From NCBI GenBank assembly GCA_910587145.1, contig CAJUMH010000012.1, positions 1-64,000 on the forward strand: 64,000 bases of DNA, given 5' to 3'. Of the stretch, positions 51,507-60,520 are shown piece by piece. Below the pieces are notes generated by a model that was given only the letters and a program-made list of their open reading frames with translations, was not told the origin of the DNA and did not search any database. The stretch is from an uncultured Ruthenibacterium sp. Lineage in GTDB: Bacteria; Bacillota; Clostridia; Oscillospirales; Ruminococcaceae. Numbering within the stretch: the first letter of the stretch is position 1; each line of letters opens with the position of its first letter. Made by a program: the position numbers and the translations under genes.

Positions 51507-52412
51507 TCATTCCTTCATCGCGCCGACAGCAATGCCTTTTGTAAAGTATTTTTGGAAGAACGGAAAGATCACAATGATCGGCAGCGCGCCGATAAAGGCC
51601 ATCGCCATCCGCACCGTGCCGGAGGGGACGTTGGCGATGATGGAGTTGACATCAGACGTGACCGACATGTTCTGAGACAAAAACTGCAGATCCATCATGA
51701 TCTTATATAAAAAGTTTTGCAGCGTATAATAGGGAACCTTTGTGACAAACAGCAGACCGTTGTACCAGTCGTTCCAATAGCCCACCCCGATGAGCAGGCC
51801 GACCGTGGCCAGAATGGGTTTGGAGATCGGCAGTACCACGCTCAGGAAGGTGCGCAGCTCTCCGGCGCCATCAATGCGCGCGGCCTCCAGCAGCGCCTCG
51901 GGCACACTATTGGCAAAAAACGTGCGCACCAGCAGAATGTTGAACCCGTTTACCAGCAGATGCGGGAACAGCAGCGCCCAGTAGGTGTTTTTGATTTTGA
52001 AAAGCTGAATGTACATCAGATAAGTAGGCACCATACCGCCGTTGAACAGTATTGTGAAAAACACAAAGAACATCAGTACACGCCTTCCCGTCAGGTCCCG
52101 GCGCGAGATGGCGTAGGCAAGCAGAACCGTGGCGGAAAGCCCCAGGAGCGTGCCCGCAAAGGTGACAAGGATCGAGTTGAAAAACGACGTGGAGATCACG
52201 CCGCTTTGCTTGAGCAAAAACGCGTAGGCCTCCAGACTCCATTTTTTCGGAAAGAACGAATACCCCTGCAGATTCAAAATGTCGTTGTCGGTAAACGAAG
52301 CGATCGCCATAAGCAAAATCGGCAGCACGCACATCAGGCTGACCAGCGAAAACACAACGTACGCTACAATTTTGGTTGCGGGGCTCTCCCTCTTTGAAAC
52401 ACGAATTTTCAA
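51507..52412 (-). CDS. Carbohydrate ABC transporter permease (YtcP/LplC type)
   Basis: A protein of ~301 aa with six helices. The ATPase-contacting EAA loop is EALLEAARIDGAGELRTFLSVVLPISKP. The C-terminus AVGAMKE is typical of this subfamily. The likely start is TTG (LKIRVSKRES) with GAGGTG six bases upstream; a GTG three codons earlier overlaps that ribosome binding site. It lies four bases or so behind the other permease. No ATPase gene is in the operon, as usual for this class, which shares an MsmK-type ATPase encoded elsewhere. Confidence 0.9.
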   Translation of the reverse strand: MKIRVSKRESPATKIVAYVVFSLVSLMCVLPILLMAIASFTDNDILNLQGYSFFPKKWSLEAYAFLLKQSGVISTSFFNSILVTFAGTLLGLSATVLLAYAISRRDLTGRRVLMFFVFFTILFNGGMVPTYLMYIQLFKIKNTYWALLFPHLLVNGFNILLVRTFFANSVPEALLEAARIDGAGELRTFLSVVLPISKPILATVGLLIGVGYWNDWYNGLLFVTKVPYYTLQNFLYKIMMDLQFLSQNMSVTSDVNSIIANVPSGTVRMAMAFIGALPIIVIFPFFQKYFTKGIAVGAMKE

Positions 52413-52425
52413 ATTTCCCACCTCT

Positions 52426-53346
52426 TTAGAACAGCGCGTTTTCCGGACTGATTTTGCGGACGATCAGATTGGTGATCAGGATCAGCACGAACCCGACGAT
52501 GGACTGATACACCCCCGCGGCGGACGCCATACCCACATCGCCCAGTTGAATCAGCGCCCTGTATACGTAGGTATCAATGGTGTTTGTCACATTAAACAGC
52601 GCCCCCGAGTTTTGCGGCACCTGATAAAAGAGGCCAAAGTCGGAGAAGAAAATTCTTCCGATGGCCAGCAGCACCATCATGATGACCGTGGGCTTCAAAA
52701 ACGGAAGGGTGATGTACCAGATCTGCTTGAGCTTTCCCGCGCCGTCCAACTGGGCGGCCTCGTAGTACTCGCTGCTGATGGAGATCACGGTGGCGTAGTA
52801 AATGATCGCCAGAAAGCCAAAATTCTTCAGCATGTTGACAAACACCAGTATAAACGGCCAGTACTGGGGCGTGGTGTACCAGTTGATCTCTTCCTTGCCT
52901 GCCGGGCGGAGGATCTGAGTGTTTACAAACCCCGTGTCATTGCTGAGGAAGGCGTACACCAGATATCCGATAATGATGATGGATAAAAGATACGGCAGCA
53001 GGATAACCGTTTGAAACGATTTGACGAAAAAACGGTTTTTGATCTCGTTGAGCAAAATGGCAATCGCAATGGCCACCACCGTGTTCAGCGCAATAAAAAC
53101 AAGGTTGTAAAGCAGGGTATTGCGGGTTATGATAAACGAAGCGGACGTGCTGAACAGGTATTTGAAGTTTTGAAAACCGCACCACGGGCTTTTGTAAATT
53201 CCGTCCTTGAAGTTGAAGTTTTTAAAAGCTACCACCAATCCGCTCATCGGGATATAGTTGTTGATCAACAGGTAGATGAGTCCCGGCAGCGCCATAAGGT
53301 ACAGCGGCAGCTGCCGCTTCACTTTCCGAAGAGTTTTTGCGCTCAT
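52426..53346 (-). CDS. Carbohydrate ABC transporter permease (LplB type)
   Basis: A protein of ~306 aa with six helices opening RQLPLYLMALPGLIYLLINNYIPMSGL, typical for LplB-like permeases. The EAA loop is EYYEAAQLDGAGKLKQIWYITLPFLKP. The C-terminus ENALF is family-typical. I prefer the ATG at 53346 with GGGGGA seven bases upstream. It pairs with the downstream permease to form the membrane channel fed by the lipoprotein. Confidence 0.9.
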   Translation of the reverse strand: MSAKTLRKVKRQLPLYLMALPGLIYLLINNYIPMSGLVVAFKNFNFKDGIYKSPWCGFQNFKYLFSTSASFIITRNTLLYNLVFIALNTVVAIAIAILLNEIKNRFFVKSFQTVILLPYLLSIIIIGYLVYAFLSNDTGFVNTQILRPAGKEEINWYTTPQYWPFILVFVNMLKNFGFLAIIYYATVISISSEYYEAAQLDGAGKLKQIWYITLPFLKPTVIMMVLLAIGRIFFSDFGLFYQVPQNSGALFNVTNTIDTYVYRALIQLGDVGMASAAGVYQSIVGFVLILITNLIVRKISPENALF

Positions 53347-53521
53347 TTTCATTCCCCCAGCGGTTTGTTGCAGGTGTCAGGCTGCACCCGCAGCCCTTTG
53401 ATATGTGGAAAGGCCGCAGGGCCTGCAGTTCTCCCCACGGTCTTTCCGTTGCGCCTTAGCCGTGCGCCGTCACACCCCACAGACGAGCCGTTGCGGCATG
53501 TCACGACGCCCCGAAAACCGC
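53347..53521. other. Spacer between solute-binding protein and permease genes
   Basis: About 170 bases with G/C-rich imperfect inverted repeats but no clear T-tract. It may act as partial attenuation giving more binding protein than permease; that is only an inference from position. Confidence 0.3.
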
Positions 53522-55060
53522 TCAGTTCTGCGCGGCCGCCCACTCGTCCAGCTGACGCTGCTTTTCGGCAATGACTTTCTCAATGCCTGCTTCCCGCAGG
53601 GCCTGCTGGAACTTGGGCAGGTATTCTTCCGGATCCAGCTCTCCGTTTTCCAGGCCCAGGCGGTACTCGGCCAGCACGCTGTCCAGCGCGGCAACTTCAG
53701 ATTTCACCGAAGAGGAGTCGAACAGAAAGCCGATGGCTTTGGATTTTACCGCGCTTTCGTTGAATTCCTGCATCTCTTCATAGTAATCGTCCGTGCCCAC
53801 GGTCTCCCACGCGTAGGAGATCAGCTGGTTGCCGAAGGACCATCCCTGGTTCAGGCCGTAGCCGTCGTTGTCAGAAGTAACGCCCTCCGGGTAGCGGATC
53901 AGCGTATTGGTATCGGGCACGCGTTCGTAGTGAACGCCTTCGATGCCCCAGTCCAGAATGTTCAGCACTTCCGCATCGGAATACAGCAAATTCAGGAACT
54001 TCAGCACCGGCACCTGATCTTCACAGGTGATGGGAATTGCCATGATCACGCCGTTGGTGGTGTCGTTGGTGGAGATGGGCGTCGTCAAAATACCGTCCAT
54101 GGTGGGAATTCCGGTCGTATTCTGCACGTCCACATAGCTGCCCGGCTTCTTGTCGCCCAGATAGGAGAACAGGCGCCCGGACTTGTACAGGTTGATGCCC
54201 GTGTCCGGGTTGATGGAACCGTCGCTCAGGATCCAGCCCTTGTTGTACCAATCGCGGATATACTCCAGCGTCTGAGCGTACCATTCGGTCTCAAACAGAT
54301 TTTCCAAAACCAGATCGTCGCCGCCGCAATCCATCAGAACACCGTAGTAGTCGCCCATTTTGTCAAAGCTTGCAAAACCCGATTCCATAACGCTCTTGCC
54401 GTTGTCCTGGGAAGATGTCATGATCAGATTCGGCTCCAATGCGGACATTTTTTCAAACAAAGCGGCCAGATCGTCCACGTTCCGGATGTTCTCGGCTTCT
54501 TCAAGCAGCCCGTGCTTTTCCAAAAGGTCACGGTTCAGGTTCACGCCGCGGCGGGTTGCCATATCCTTGTTCACCGGAAAACCGTACACGTTGCCGTCCA
54601 CGGTAACCGAATCCATATAGTCGCCCAGCGCGTCCAACACGCCGGGTGCGTACTCGGCCATCAGATCGGGATCTACCACCGCCAGCTTGTTCTGATTGAT
54701 GGCAGAGCTGAAATCTCCGCCGAACATGATGTACAGATCCAGTTTCTCACGGCCGGAGATCATCAAATTCATCTGCTGGTCGTAAGTGCCCAGGCTGAGG
54801 GGCACCAGCGTGACCTCTGCGTGGATCTTCTCGCGCAGCTGTTCGTTCATCGCATCCTGGATCATCTGCATGTCCTGCGGAATGAACAGGTTGCAGAAGA
54901 ATGCAAAGGTGATCTGATCGTAATCGCCGTCTGTACCCTGAGAGGTTCCCGCCGCCTCGCCGGAGGCGGCGGAGGACGAACTGCCGCCGCACCCGGTCAG
55001 AAGCAACGCTGCAAACAGCACCAGCGCCAAAAGCAGGGATAACCATCGAATCTTTTTCAT
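53522..55060 (-). CDS. Extracellular carbohydrate-binding lipoprotein (ABC transporter)
   Basis: A 512-aa solute-binding protein of the LipO/family 1 type. The type II signal is MKKIRWLSLLLALVLFAALLLTGCGG with lipobox LTGC. A Ser/Gly/Ala linker is followed by a two-lobed binding fold containing NLMISGREKLDLYIMFGGD and GNVYGFPVNKDM. Aromatic residues (NQGWSFGNQLISYAWETVG) would line a sugar site. The ATG has AAAAGGAG upstream. It is the first gene of the leftward operon, facing the kinase gene across a ~200-base divergent promoter region. Confidence 0.92.
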   Translation of the reverse strand: MKKIRWLSLLLALVLFAALLLTGCGGSSSSAASGEAAGTSQGTDGDYDQITFAFFCNLFIPQDMQMIQDAMNEQLREKIHAEVTLVPLSLGTYDQQMNLMISGREKLDLYIMFGGDFSSAINQNKLAVVDPDLMAEYAPGVLDALGDYMDSVTVDGNVYGFPVNKDMATRRGVNLNRDLLEKHGLLEEAENIRNVDDLAALFEKMSALEPNLIMTSSQDNGKSVMESGFASFDKMGDYYGVLMDCGGDDLVLENLFETEWYAQTLEYIRDWYNKGWILSDGSINPDTGINLYKSGRLFSYLGDKKPGSYVDVQNTTGIPTMDGILTTPISTNDTTNGVIMAIPITCEDQVPVLKFLNLLYSDAEVLNILDWGIEGVHYERVPDTNTLIRYPEGVTSDNDGYGLNQGWSFGNQLISYAWETVGTDDYYEEMQEFNESAVKSKAIGFLFDSSSVKSEVAALDSVLAEYRLGLENGELDPEEYLPKFQQALREAGIEKVIAEKQRQLDEWAAAQN

Positions 55061-55117
55061 GTCGTGTGCTCCTTTTGTGTATGTTTTTGTTGGTATTCAG
55101 CTTCGCGCATGCCCTAC

Positions 55118-55148
55118 AATGTAAGTTTAGCACGAGCCTTTTTGTCAA
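55118..55148 (-). promoter_or_regulatory. Probable promoter of the sugar operon
   Basis: The minus strand has a perfect TTGACA and, 19 bases on, TACATT; the spacing is long, which would suit an activator-dependent promoter. Confidence 0.5.
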
Positions 55149-55192
55149 ACTACTTATATTTCGACCTTTTATTCCGAATTTTCTACTTAGTG

Positions 55193-55221
55193 TATAATAA
55201 ATTTTATTTCCGTGCTATAAT
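55193..55221 (+). promoter_or_regulatory. Two -10 boxes upstream of the histidine kinase gene
   Basis: TATAAT occurs at 55193-55198 and again at 55216-55221 in an A/T-rich region, without a good -35 box. It is 40-65 bases before the kinase start. Confidence 0.45.
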
Positions 55222-55257
55222 ACTGTCGTACTTGACCGATACCGGGGATGATCTTCG

Positions 55258-56939
55258 ATGAAAAAGAAAATTCTTTTCTGGCCGCGCGGCAGCAGCCTGC
55301 AGCGCCAGCTCACCTTCTTTATTGTTCTTTTTCTGGTTCCCCTTCACATTTTGCTTTTGGGTATCACCGCGTCATCCACACTGATCCTGTATCAGCACAC
55401 CCGCACTTCCTATCAGAACATGATCGATTTCTTTATGGATGAAATGGATACCAGCCTGAACTTTATCAGCCGCTTTCTGGTGAACACAGCGGCGAAAAAC
55501 AACACCTTTCAAAGCATTGCGTACGATTATTCCGACGCCGACCTGAACATGGAGCGCATCCGTCTTTACCAGTATCTGCAGCACAACGCCGCGCTGTATC
55601 CCGACCTGCAATATTTATTCGTGCACAAAATGCGGACAGAGCCCCTGATGGTGCTGGCCCCCAACCTGACCTATCACTCCTTCTCCCTGTCCAATTTTGA
55701 AATGCGGGACTATCTGACGAAACACCTGACCGACAACGCGGACGACTCCCGGAAATGGCAGCTGCTGGACATTCAGCACGAACAATACCTGCTGCGCATC
55801 CTCAAATTCAACGATACACAGCTCGGCGCCATTGTGCCGATCAGCGTGCTTTTGGAAAAGCTGGAAAAGTACCACATTGAAAACGGGCAATTCACGGTGA
55901 CGGCGTATATGCCGCAGGACGGCGCACCGCGCCCTCCCGCGCGCCTGACGCTCCGCGAGCTGTGCATTTACGCCCACTCCTCCGCCGGGGATTTTTCCAT
56001 CGAGCTGCGTTCTTCAGCGCCCTTCGACAGCAACGCGCCCTTTGTGTTCTACCTTTTGTGCACCGTGCTGTCCCTGTTGCTGCTCACCATCATTCCCCTC
56101 TCGCGCCACTACATGCGCCAGCACTTTTCCGATCCCATCGACATCGTTCTCTCCCATATGCGGCGCGTGCAGGCCGGAGACGCCTTTGCCCGCCTGCCGG
56201 ACGATATCGGCAGCTGCGAAATGAACATTCTGGCACGGGCCTTCAATCGTATGATGGACGACATTCAGCAGTTGAATGCACGGGTTCTGGAGGAGCAAAA
56301 GCAGCACAGTCAGGTATATCTGCAGTGCATGCAGCTGCAGCTCAGCCCCCATTTTTTCTGAACACGCTGAACACCATTTATCTGTTGTCTTACAACGATG
56401 AACACCAAAAATTGCAGGACATCACACTGAACATGATCGAATATTTCCGCAACGTGTTCAACAGTTCCAGCCCCACGATCCCGCTGGGCGACGAGCTGCT
56501 GCAGTGCCGCCGGTACATCTCCATTTACCAGATCCGCAGGGAGCAAACCATCGACTTTCTAACCGACGTACCGGAATCGCTGATGGAATACGCGGTTCCG
56601 CCGCTCTCGGTGCTCACCTTTGTGGAAAATTCGTTGAAGCACGCCGTGCGAAACGGTGTGCGCCTTCACATCAGCGTGTCCATCCGGTGCGTTGAGTTGG
56701 CAGAAAGCGGCATTGGCCTGCAGATCTGTCTTGTCGATAACGGAAACGGCTTTCCCGGCCCGGTGCTGGAGCGCCTGAGCGCAATGCGGCCGCCGGTAGA
56801 GGTGACCGGCGGCCACGTGGGGCTGGCCAACCTGCAGAACCGGCTGTTCTACCGCTACGGCATGCGGGCTTCCATCCGGTACGCAAACGCGGCGGACGGC
56901 GGCGCGCATGTCACCGTGACCATTCCCATCACTTTTTAA
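55258..56939 (+). pseudogene. YesM-type sensor histidine kinase interrupted by a frameshift
   Basis: The kinase of a LytS/YesM-type two-component system. The N-terminal part has TM1 (~residues 17-40), an extracytoplasmic sensor domain, TM2 (FVFYLLCTVLSLLLLTIIPL), HAMP (RQHFSDPIDIVLSHMRR) and the phospho-acceptor box QLQLSPHFF, then a TGA at 56359. The reading continues without loss in the -1 frame from 56358 as LNTLNTIYLLSYNDE. It goes on through the HATPase_c domain (FVENSLKHA, VDNGNGFP, GGHVGLANLQNRL) to 56939. One extra T in the six-T run would restore a normal ~560-aa kinase. The bases T-TTT-TTC at 56352-56358 form a canonical -1 slippery heptamer, so programmed frameshifting, a true mutation and a base-calling error are all possible. 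Confidence 0.85.
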
Positions 56940-56952
56940 GCAGGAGGACGCT

Positions 56953-58161
56953 ATGACTGTTCTGATGGTAGACGACGAGCCCCTGACCATTCAAACCCTG
57001 GCCAAAAGCATCAGCTGGGCTCGCCTGGGCGTCTCGAAAACGCTTCTGGCCTTTGATGCCGAACAGGCCAAAGAGCTGTTTTGCACCAACGATAAAATCG
57101 ACATCCTTCTGTGCGACATCGAAATGCCCGGAACAGACGGTTTTGCCCTGCTGCGGTGGGTGCGCGAGCGCCATTCCGAGACAAAGCTGGTGATCATCAC
57201 CAACCACGAGGTTTTTCGGTATGCCCAGCAGGCCGTGCACTTGGGGTGTGTGGACTATTTGACAAAGCCGCTAAATCCGGCGGTGGTGTCGGACACGATC
57301 CGCGCCATCGTCAGGGAGAAAACGGAGCGGCTGGTCTCTTTGGCCGAAAACGAAACCGCCAAGCGCAACGCTTTGTGGCACGATATGCTGAGCAACCGAT
57401 TTTCCAACGCCTCGGCGTCGTTTCCCGCAGAAGAATTTTCCGGCTGCTTTTTCATCCCGTGCCTTTTCAGCGTGCACCCTCTTCCCTCGCTGGGGCCGCA
57501 GGCCGTTGTGGATCTGCGCTTTCAGATCAAAAAGGAGCTGGCGAACAAGACCCGGCGGATCCCCAATGTGATTTTGTTTCCCTGGCAAACCGGGCAGGTA
57601 GTGCTGATCCTGACGCTCGCGGACTGCGCGCCGCAAACCTGCAAAACGCACCTGGCGCTTCTGGAAACGCTGGCCGAAGAAGTATCGGCGCGGCACAGCG
57701 GCTGCAGCTATCTGATCGCAGGGCCTGTCGCGTTTCCCGCGGTGCTGGACGAAACAAAAAACATGTGTCGGTTTTCGTCGGATTTTCCCTGTTACTCCAG
57801 CGCTCATTACAGCGCGGAGGCCGAACACGCTTACCGCGTTCAGCGAGAACCCGTTGTGGAGGCCAAAAAATTTATCGAGCACAATTTTGAAAACGATATC
57901 GGCCGCAATCAGGTCGGCGAATACGTCCACCTGCACCCCGATTATCTCGACCGGCTGTTCAAAGCGGAACTGAACATATCCGTCGCCCACTTCATTCGGG
58001 AAAAAAAGATCGCAAAGGCGCAAAAACAGTTGCGCACCACTTCGCTGAGCATCAGCGAAATCGCCTTTCAAATGGGGTACACCAATCTGTCCAACTTCAC
58101 CGAATCCTTTAAGCGCATCACCGGCCTGACTCCGCTGGAATATCGAAAAAGGAATACCTGA
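56953..58161 (+). CDS. YesN/AraC-type response regulator
   Basis: A 402-aa regulator. The receiver domain (residues 1-120) has the acidic pair VDDEP, phospho-acceptor Asp in ILLCDIEMPGTDGF, Thr in VIITNHE and Lys in DYLTKPLN. A central linker follows. The C-terminal AraC-type double helix-turn-helix contains NQVGEYVHLHPDYLDRLFKAE and SISEIAFQMGYTNLSNFTESFKRITG. The ATG has AGGAGG seven bases upstream, 13 bases after the kinase stop. It probably activates the divergent sugar operon and its own strand. Confidence 0.93.
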   Translation: MTVLMVDDEPLTIQTLAKSISWARLGVSKTLLAFDAEQAKELFCTNDKIDILLCDIEMPGTDGFALLRWVRERHSETKLVIITNHEVFRYAQQAVHLGCVDYLTKPLNPAVVSDTIRAIVREKTERLVSLAENETAKRNALWHDMLSNRFSNASASFPAEEFSGCFFIPCLFSVHPLPSLGPQAVVDLRFQIKKELANKTRRIPNVILFPWQTGQVVLILTLADCAPQTCKTHLALLETLAEEVSARHSGCSYLIAGPVAFPAVLDETKNMCRFSSDFPCYSSAHYSAEAEHAYRVQREPVVEAKKFIEHNFENDIGRNQVGEYVHLHPDYLDRLFKAELNISVAHFIREKKIAKAQKQLRTTSLSISEIAFQMGYTNLSNFTESFKRITGLTPLEYRKRNT

Positions 58162-58229
58162 ATTCTCCTCGCCATCCGTCTTCGCGCATGCCCTTGCGTT
58201 ACGATGAACAGGACAAGGGGGAAACAGAA

Positions 58230-59216
58230 ATGAAGCATATCACCATTCCCGGCACGTCGCTTTCCTTCCCGCGGGTGGCCGCCAGCTTTGCGCCGCCGGG
58301 CACCGACTATACCGAGACGGAAACCTACTATCTGCTGGACGCATATTTGGACGCAGGAGGTGTGTTTTTAGATACTGCCAATGTGTACGGACGATGGTTT
58401 CCGGGCGGGCAGCCGCTCAACGAGCTCTGGATGGGCCGCTACTTTGCCCGGCGAAAAAACCGACACAAATTTCTTCTCGACAGCAAGGGCGGCGCCTTTG
58501 ATCCCTGGAACAAGGGGGTCGCGCGGGTCAACGCCCGATGCATCCGCGCCGATTTGGAAAACAGCCTGTCCAACCTGAAGACAGATTATCTGGACTACTA
58601 CTGGGTGCATGTAGATTGCCCCCAAACGCCGGTGGAAGAAATTCTGGATGTGCTGAACGAAGAGAAAAAAGCGGGCAGGATCCGATATTTCGGCTGTTCA
58701 AACTGGAGCGTCCGGCGCATCGAACAGGCGCAGGACTACGCCGCCCGGCACCAACTGGAGGGCTTTACGGCCAACCAGAGCATGAAAAACCTGGCCTGCC
58801 CCAATCTGCAGGCCGTTTGGGATGATGGGATGACCTATCTCTCCGGCGAGCTGGAAAAAATGCATCGGGAGAAGGCATTTCCCCTCTTTGCCTACACGGC
58901 GGCCGCACGGGGATACTTTTCGCTGTTCGACCAACCTGCGTTTCTCATGTCCGAAGTCTGCCGCTCGCCTCGCGCGCTGTTTGAAAACCCCGCCACCCGC
59001 AAACGCGCGCAGGCGGTCCGCAGATTGGCTGACGAAACCGGCTGGGATCCCTCGCAGATCGCGCTGGCCTATTTGTACCACCAGCCCTATCCCACGGTCC
59101 CGGTGATCGGGGTGCAGAGCGTGCGCGATATCTGCAACGTTCTCATCGCCATGGAACTGCCGCTGACCCGGGATATGCTCTGCCAAATCACACAGGGAGG
59201 CGAAGCACAGCCATGA
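58230..59216 (+). CDS. Aldo/keto reductase family protein
   Basis: A 328-aa NADPH-dependent reductase. The barrel holds the catalytic Asp/Tyr in VFLDTANVYGRWFPGG, Lys in FLLDSKGGAFDPW and His in YYWVHVDCPQTP. The cofactor region near the end has VPVIGVQSVRD. I chose MKHITIPGTSL with AAGGGGG upstream over an earlier ATG. It overlaps the next gene by four bases. It probably oxidises or reduces a sugar hydroxyl/ketone from the imported glycoside; the substrate is inferred only from context. Confidence 0.87.
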   Translation: MKHITIPGTSLSFPRVAASFAPPGTDYTETETYYLLDAYLDAGGVFLDTANVYGRWFPGGQPLNELWMGRYFARRKNRHKFLLDSKGGAFDPWNKGVARVNARCIRADLENSLSNLKTDYLDYYWVHVDCPQTPVEEILDVLNEEKKAGRIRYFGCSNWSVRRIEQAQDYAARHQLEGFTANQSMKNLACPNLQAVWDDGMTYLSGELEKMHREKAFPLFAYTAAARGYFSLFDQPAFLMSEVCRSPRALFENPATRKRAQAVRRLADETGWDPSQIALAYLYHQPYPTVPVIGVQSVRDICNVLIAMELPLTRDMLCQITQGGEAQP

Positions 59217-59959
59217 ACAGACAAAAAAGCATTCTGGCGGTGGGCGCACACGTGGGCGACATGGAGTTGACGGCCGGGGGGCTTTTGTCCACCTGTGCCC
59301 GGCTGGGCTGGAAGGTCGTTCTTGTCACGCTCACCAGCAGCGAGCGCAGCGCCCCGGAGGGCGCGGACCTGCAGCAGATAAAACAGACAAAGGCGGAAGA
59401 GGCCGCGGCCTTTGCCCGTGTGCTGGGCGCGGAATCTATAGTGCTGAACATTCCGGACGGCTTTTTAAAGGCATCGCGGAAGGTGGCCTTTTTGCTTCGG
59501 GATCTGATCTGCAGAGACGCGCCGGAGATCGTGGTGACCCATTACGCCAGCCCTCACAAGGATCATATGGCGTGCCACACCGTTGTGAACCAGGCCGTGT
59601 TCTATGCGTCTCTGCCCAACTCCGGACGGGGAGATATGCCTCATAGCGTACCCGAGCTTCTTTATGCCGAGAACTGGGAGGACAACGAGGACTTTAAAAA
59701 AGAACTGTACATCGACACCAGCGAGGGCTACGCGCTGTGGCAAAAGGCGCTGCAAAAGGAAATATCCGTTCTGCAGTGCCCATTTTTGCCCATCGTGGAA
59801 TACTATACCATAAAAAGCCGGCTCAACGGTATTCTGGCCCATACCGGCCACGCGGAATGCTATGCCCGGGCGGCGAGCCACCGAACGGTGAAGCGGATGG
59901 CCCCCGCCGCCCGGGAAGGGGCCTTTCAAACGGCGCCCGCCCTTGCGCTGCGGCCGTAG
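59213..59959 (+). CDS. PIG-L family deacetylase (cytoplasmic)
   Basis: A 248-aa member of the LmbE/PIG-L zinc deacetylases, which remove N-acetyl groups from GlcNAc-type sugars. The zinc motif is AVGAHVGDMELTAGG: the usual AHPDD-E appears as AHVGD-E, keeping the His, one Asp and the Glu but replacing the Pro and the first Asp. The second metal His is in THYASPHKDHMACH. It overlaps the aldo/keto reductase (ATGA), so the two are coupled. The altered first motif makes activity uncertain. The C-terminal ~20 residues are low complexity. Confidence 0.82.
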   Translation: MNRQKSILAVGAHVGDMELTAGGLLSTCARLGWKVVLVTLTSSERSAPEGADLQQIKQTKAEEAAAFARVLGAESIVLNIPDGFLKASRKVAFLLRDLICRDAPEIVVTHYASPHKDHMACHTVVNQAVFYASLPNSGRGDMPHSVPELLYAENWEDNEDFKKELYIDTSEGYALWQKALQKEISVLQCPFLPIVEYYTIKSRLNGILAHTGHAECYARAASHRTVKRMAPAAREGAFQTAPALALRP

Positions 59960-60026
59960 GCCGCTTTGGCCCGGATCCAGGCGAAAAGCCGTTTTTTGCC
60001 GGACTGCTATACAGGGCTGCAGGGCA

Positions 60027-60057
60027 GCTTTCATCCTGGAAGGCCGGATGAAAGCTG
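60027..60057. repeat. Perfect 11-bp hairpin downstream of PIG-L gene
   Basis: AGCTTTCATCC and GGATGAAAGCT are perfect complements over a 9-nt loop; no T-tract follows on either strand. Confidence 0.6.
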
Positions 60058-60162
60058 AAAGTACAATGATCACCTGTTGCCCGGACGGTACACGTCCGGT
60101 AATTTTCAAGATCGGGCGAATCAATGCAGACTGACAAAAATGTTACATAACCCGATTTGCTT

Positions 60163-60194
60163 GTGGGTGCTCTGAATGGAGCGCCCACTTTTTT
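60163..60194 (+). terminator. Intrinsic terminator of the rightward sugar/regulator unit
   Basis: GTGGGTGCTC pairs with GAGCGCCCAC (one G-U) over a short loop and is followed by six T. It lies 200 bases after the PIG-L stop. Confidence 0.85.
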
Positions 60195-60352
60195 ATCGCC
60201 TGCTCTTTTCCGTTCGGAACGTATCACGCTCATACCCGCTCCTGAATCCCCGCGCACGCTTTCCCTGCCCTCTCTTCCCCATTCGCGTTTTTTTCGCGCC
60301 CATATCCCCGCATCCCCCCGTGGCCGCTTTTTGCCGTCCCCACAGTTTTGCA

Positions 60353-60381
60353 TTGCATTTGCCCCTTGCGCGTGATACAAT
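60353..60381 (+). promoter_or_regulatory. Promoter of the secreted PIG-L cluster
   Basis: TTGCAT and TACAAT are separated by exactly 17 bases. The predicted start near 60388 would leave a ~120-base leader before the coding region. Confidence 0.6.
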
Positions 60382-60520
60382 AATACTGTGTCGAAATGGA
60401 GGGGATCGAAAAGAAAACCCGCCGTTTGGCCCGTTTGCTGTCGAAGGCGGCGGTGGGCCGGCCGGTGTACCGGGTTTTTGCGAGAGTGGCAGGGAGGGAA
60501 AGAATACGAAACGTTTTCTG

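Larger units (their letters stand above)
59960..60352. other. Intergenic region with a row of hairpins and a terminator
   Basis: There is no gene with a ribosome binding site. It holds a perfect 11-bp hairpin (60027-60057), a 7-bp hairpin CCGGACG/CGTCCGG (60082-60100) followed by TAATTTTC, and a strong terminator (60163-60194). The rest is C-rich sequence up to the next promoter. Confidence 0.5.
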
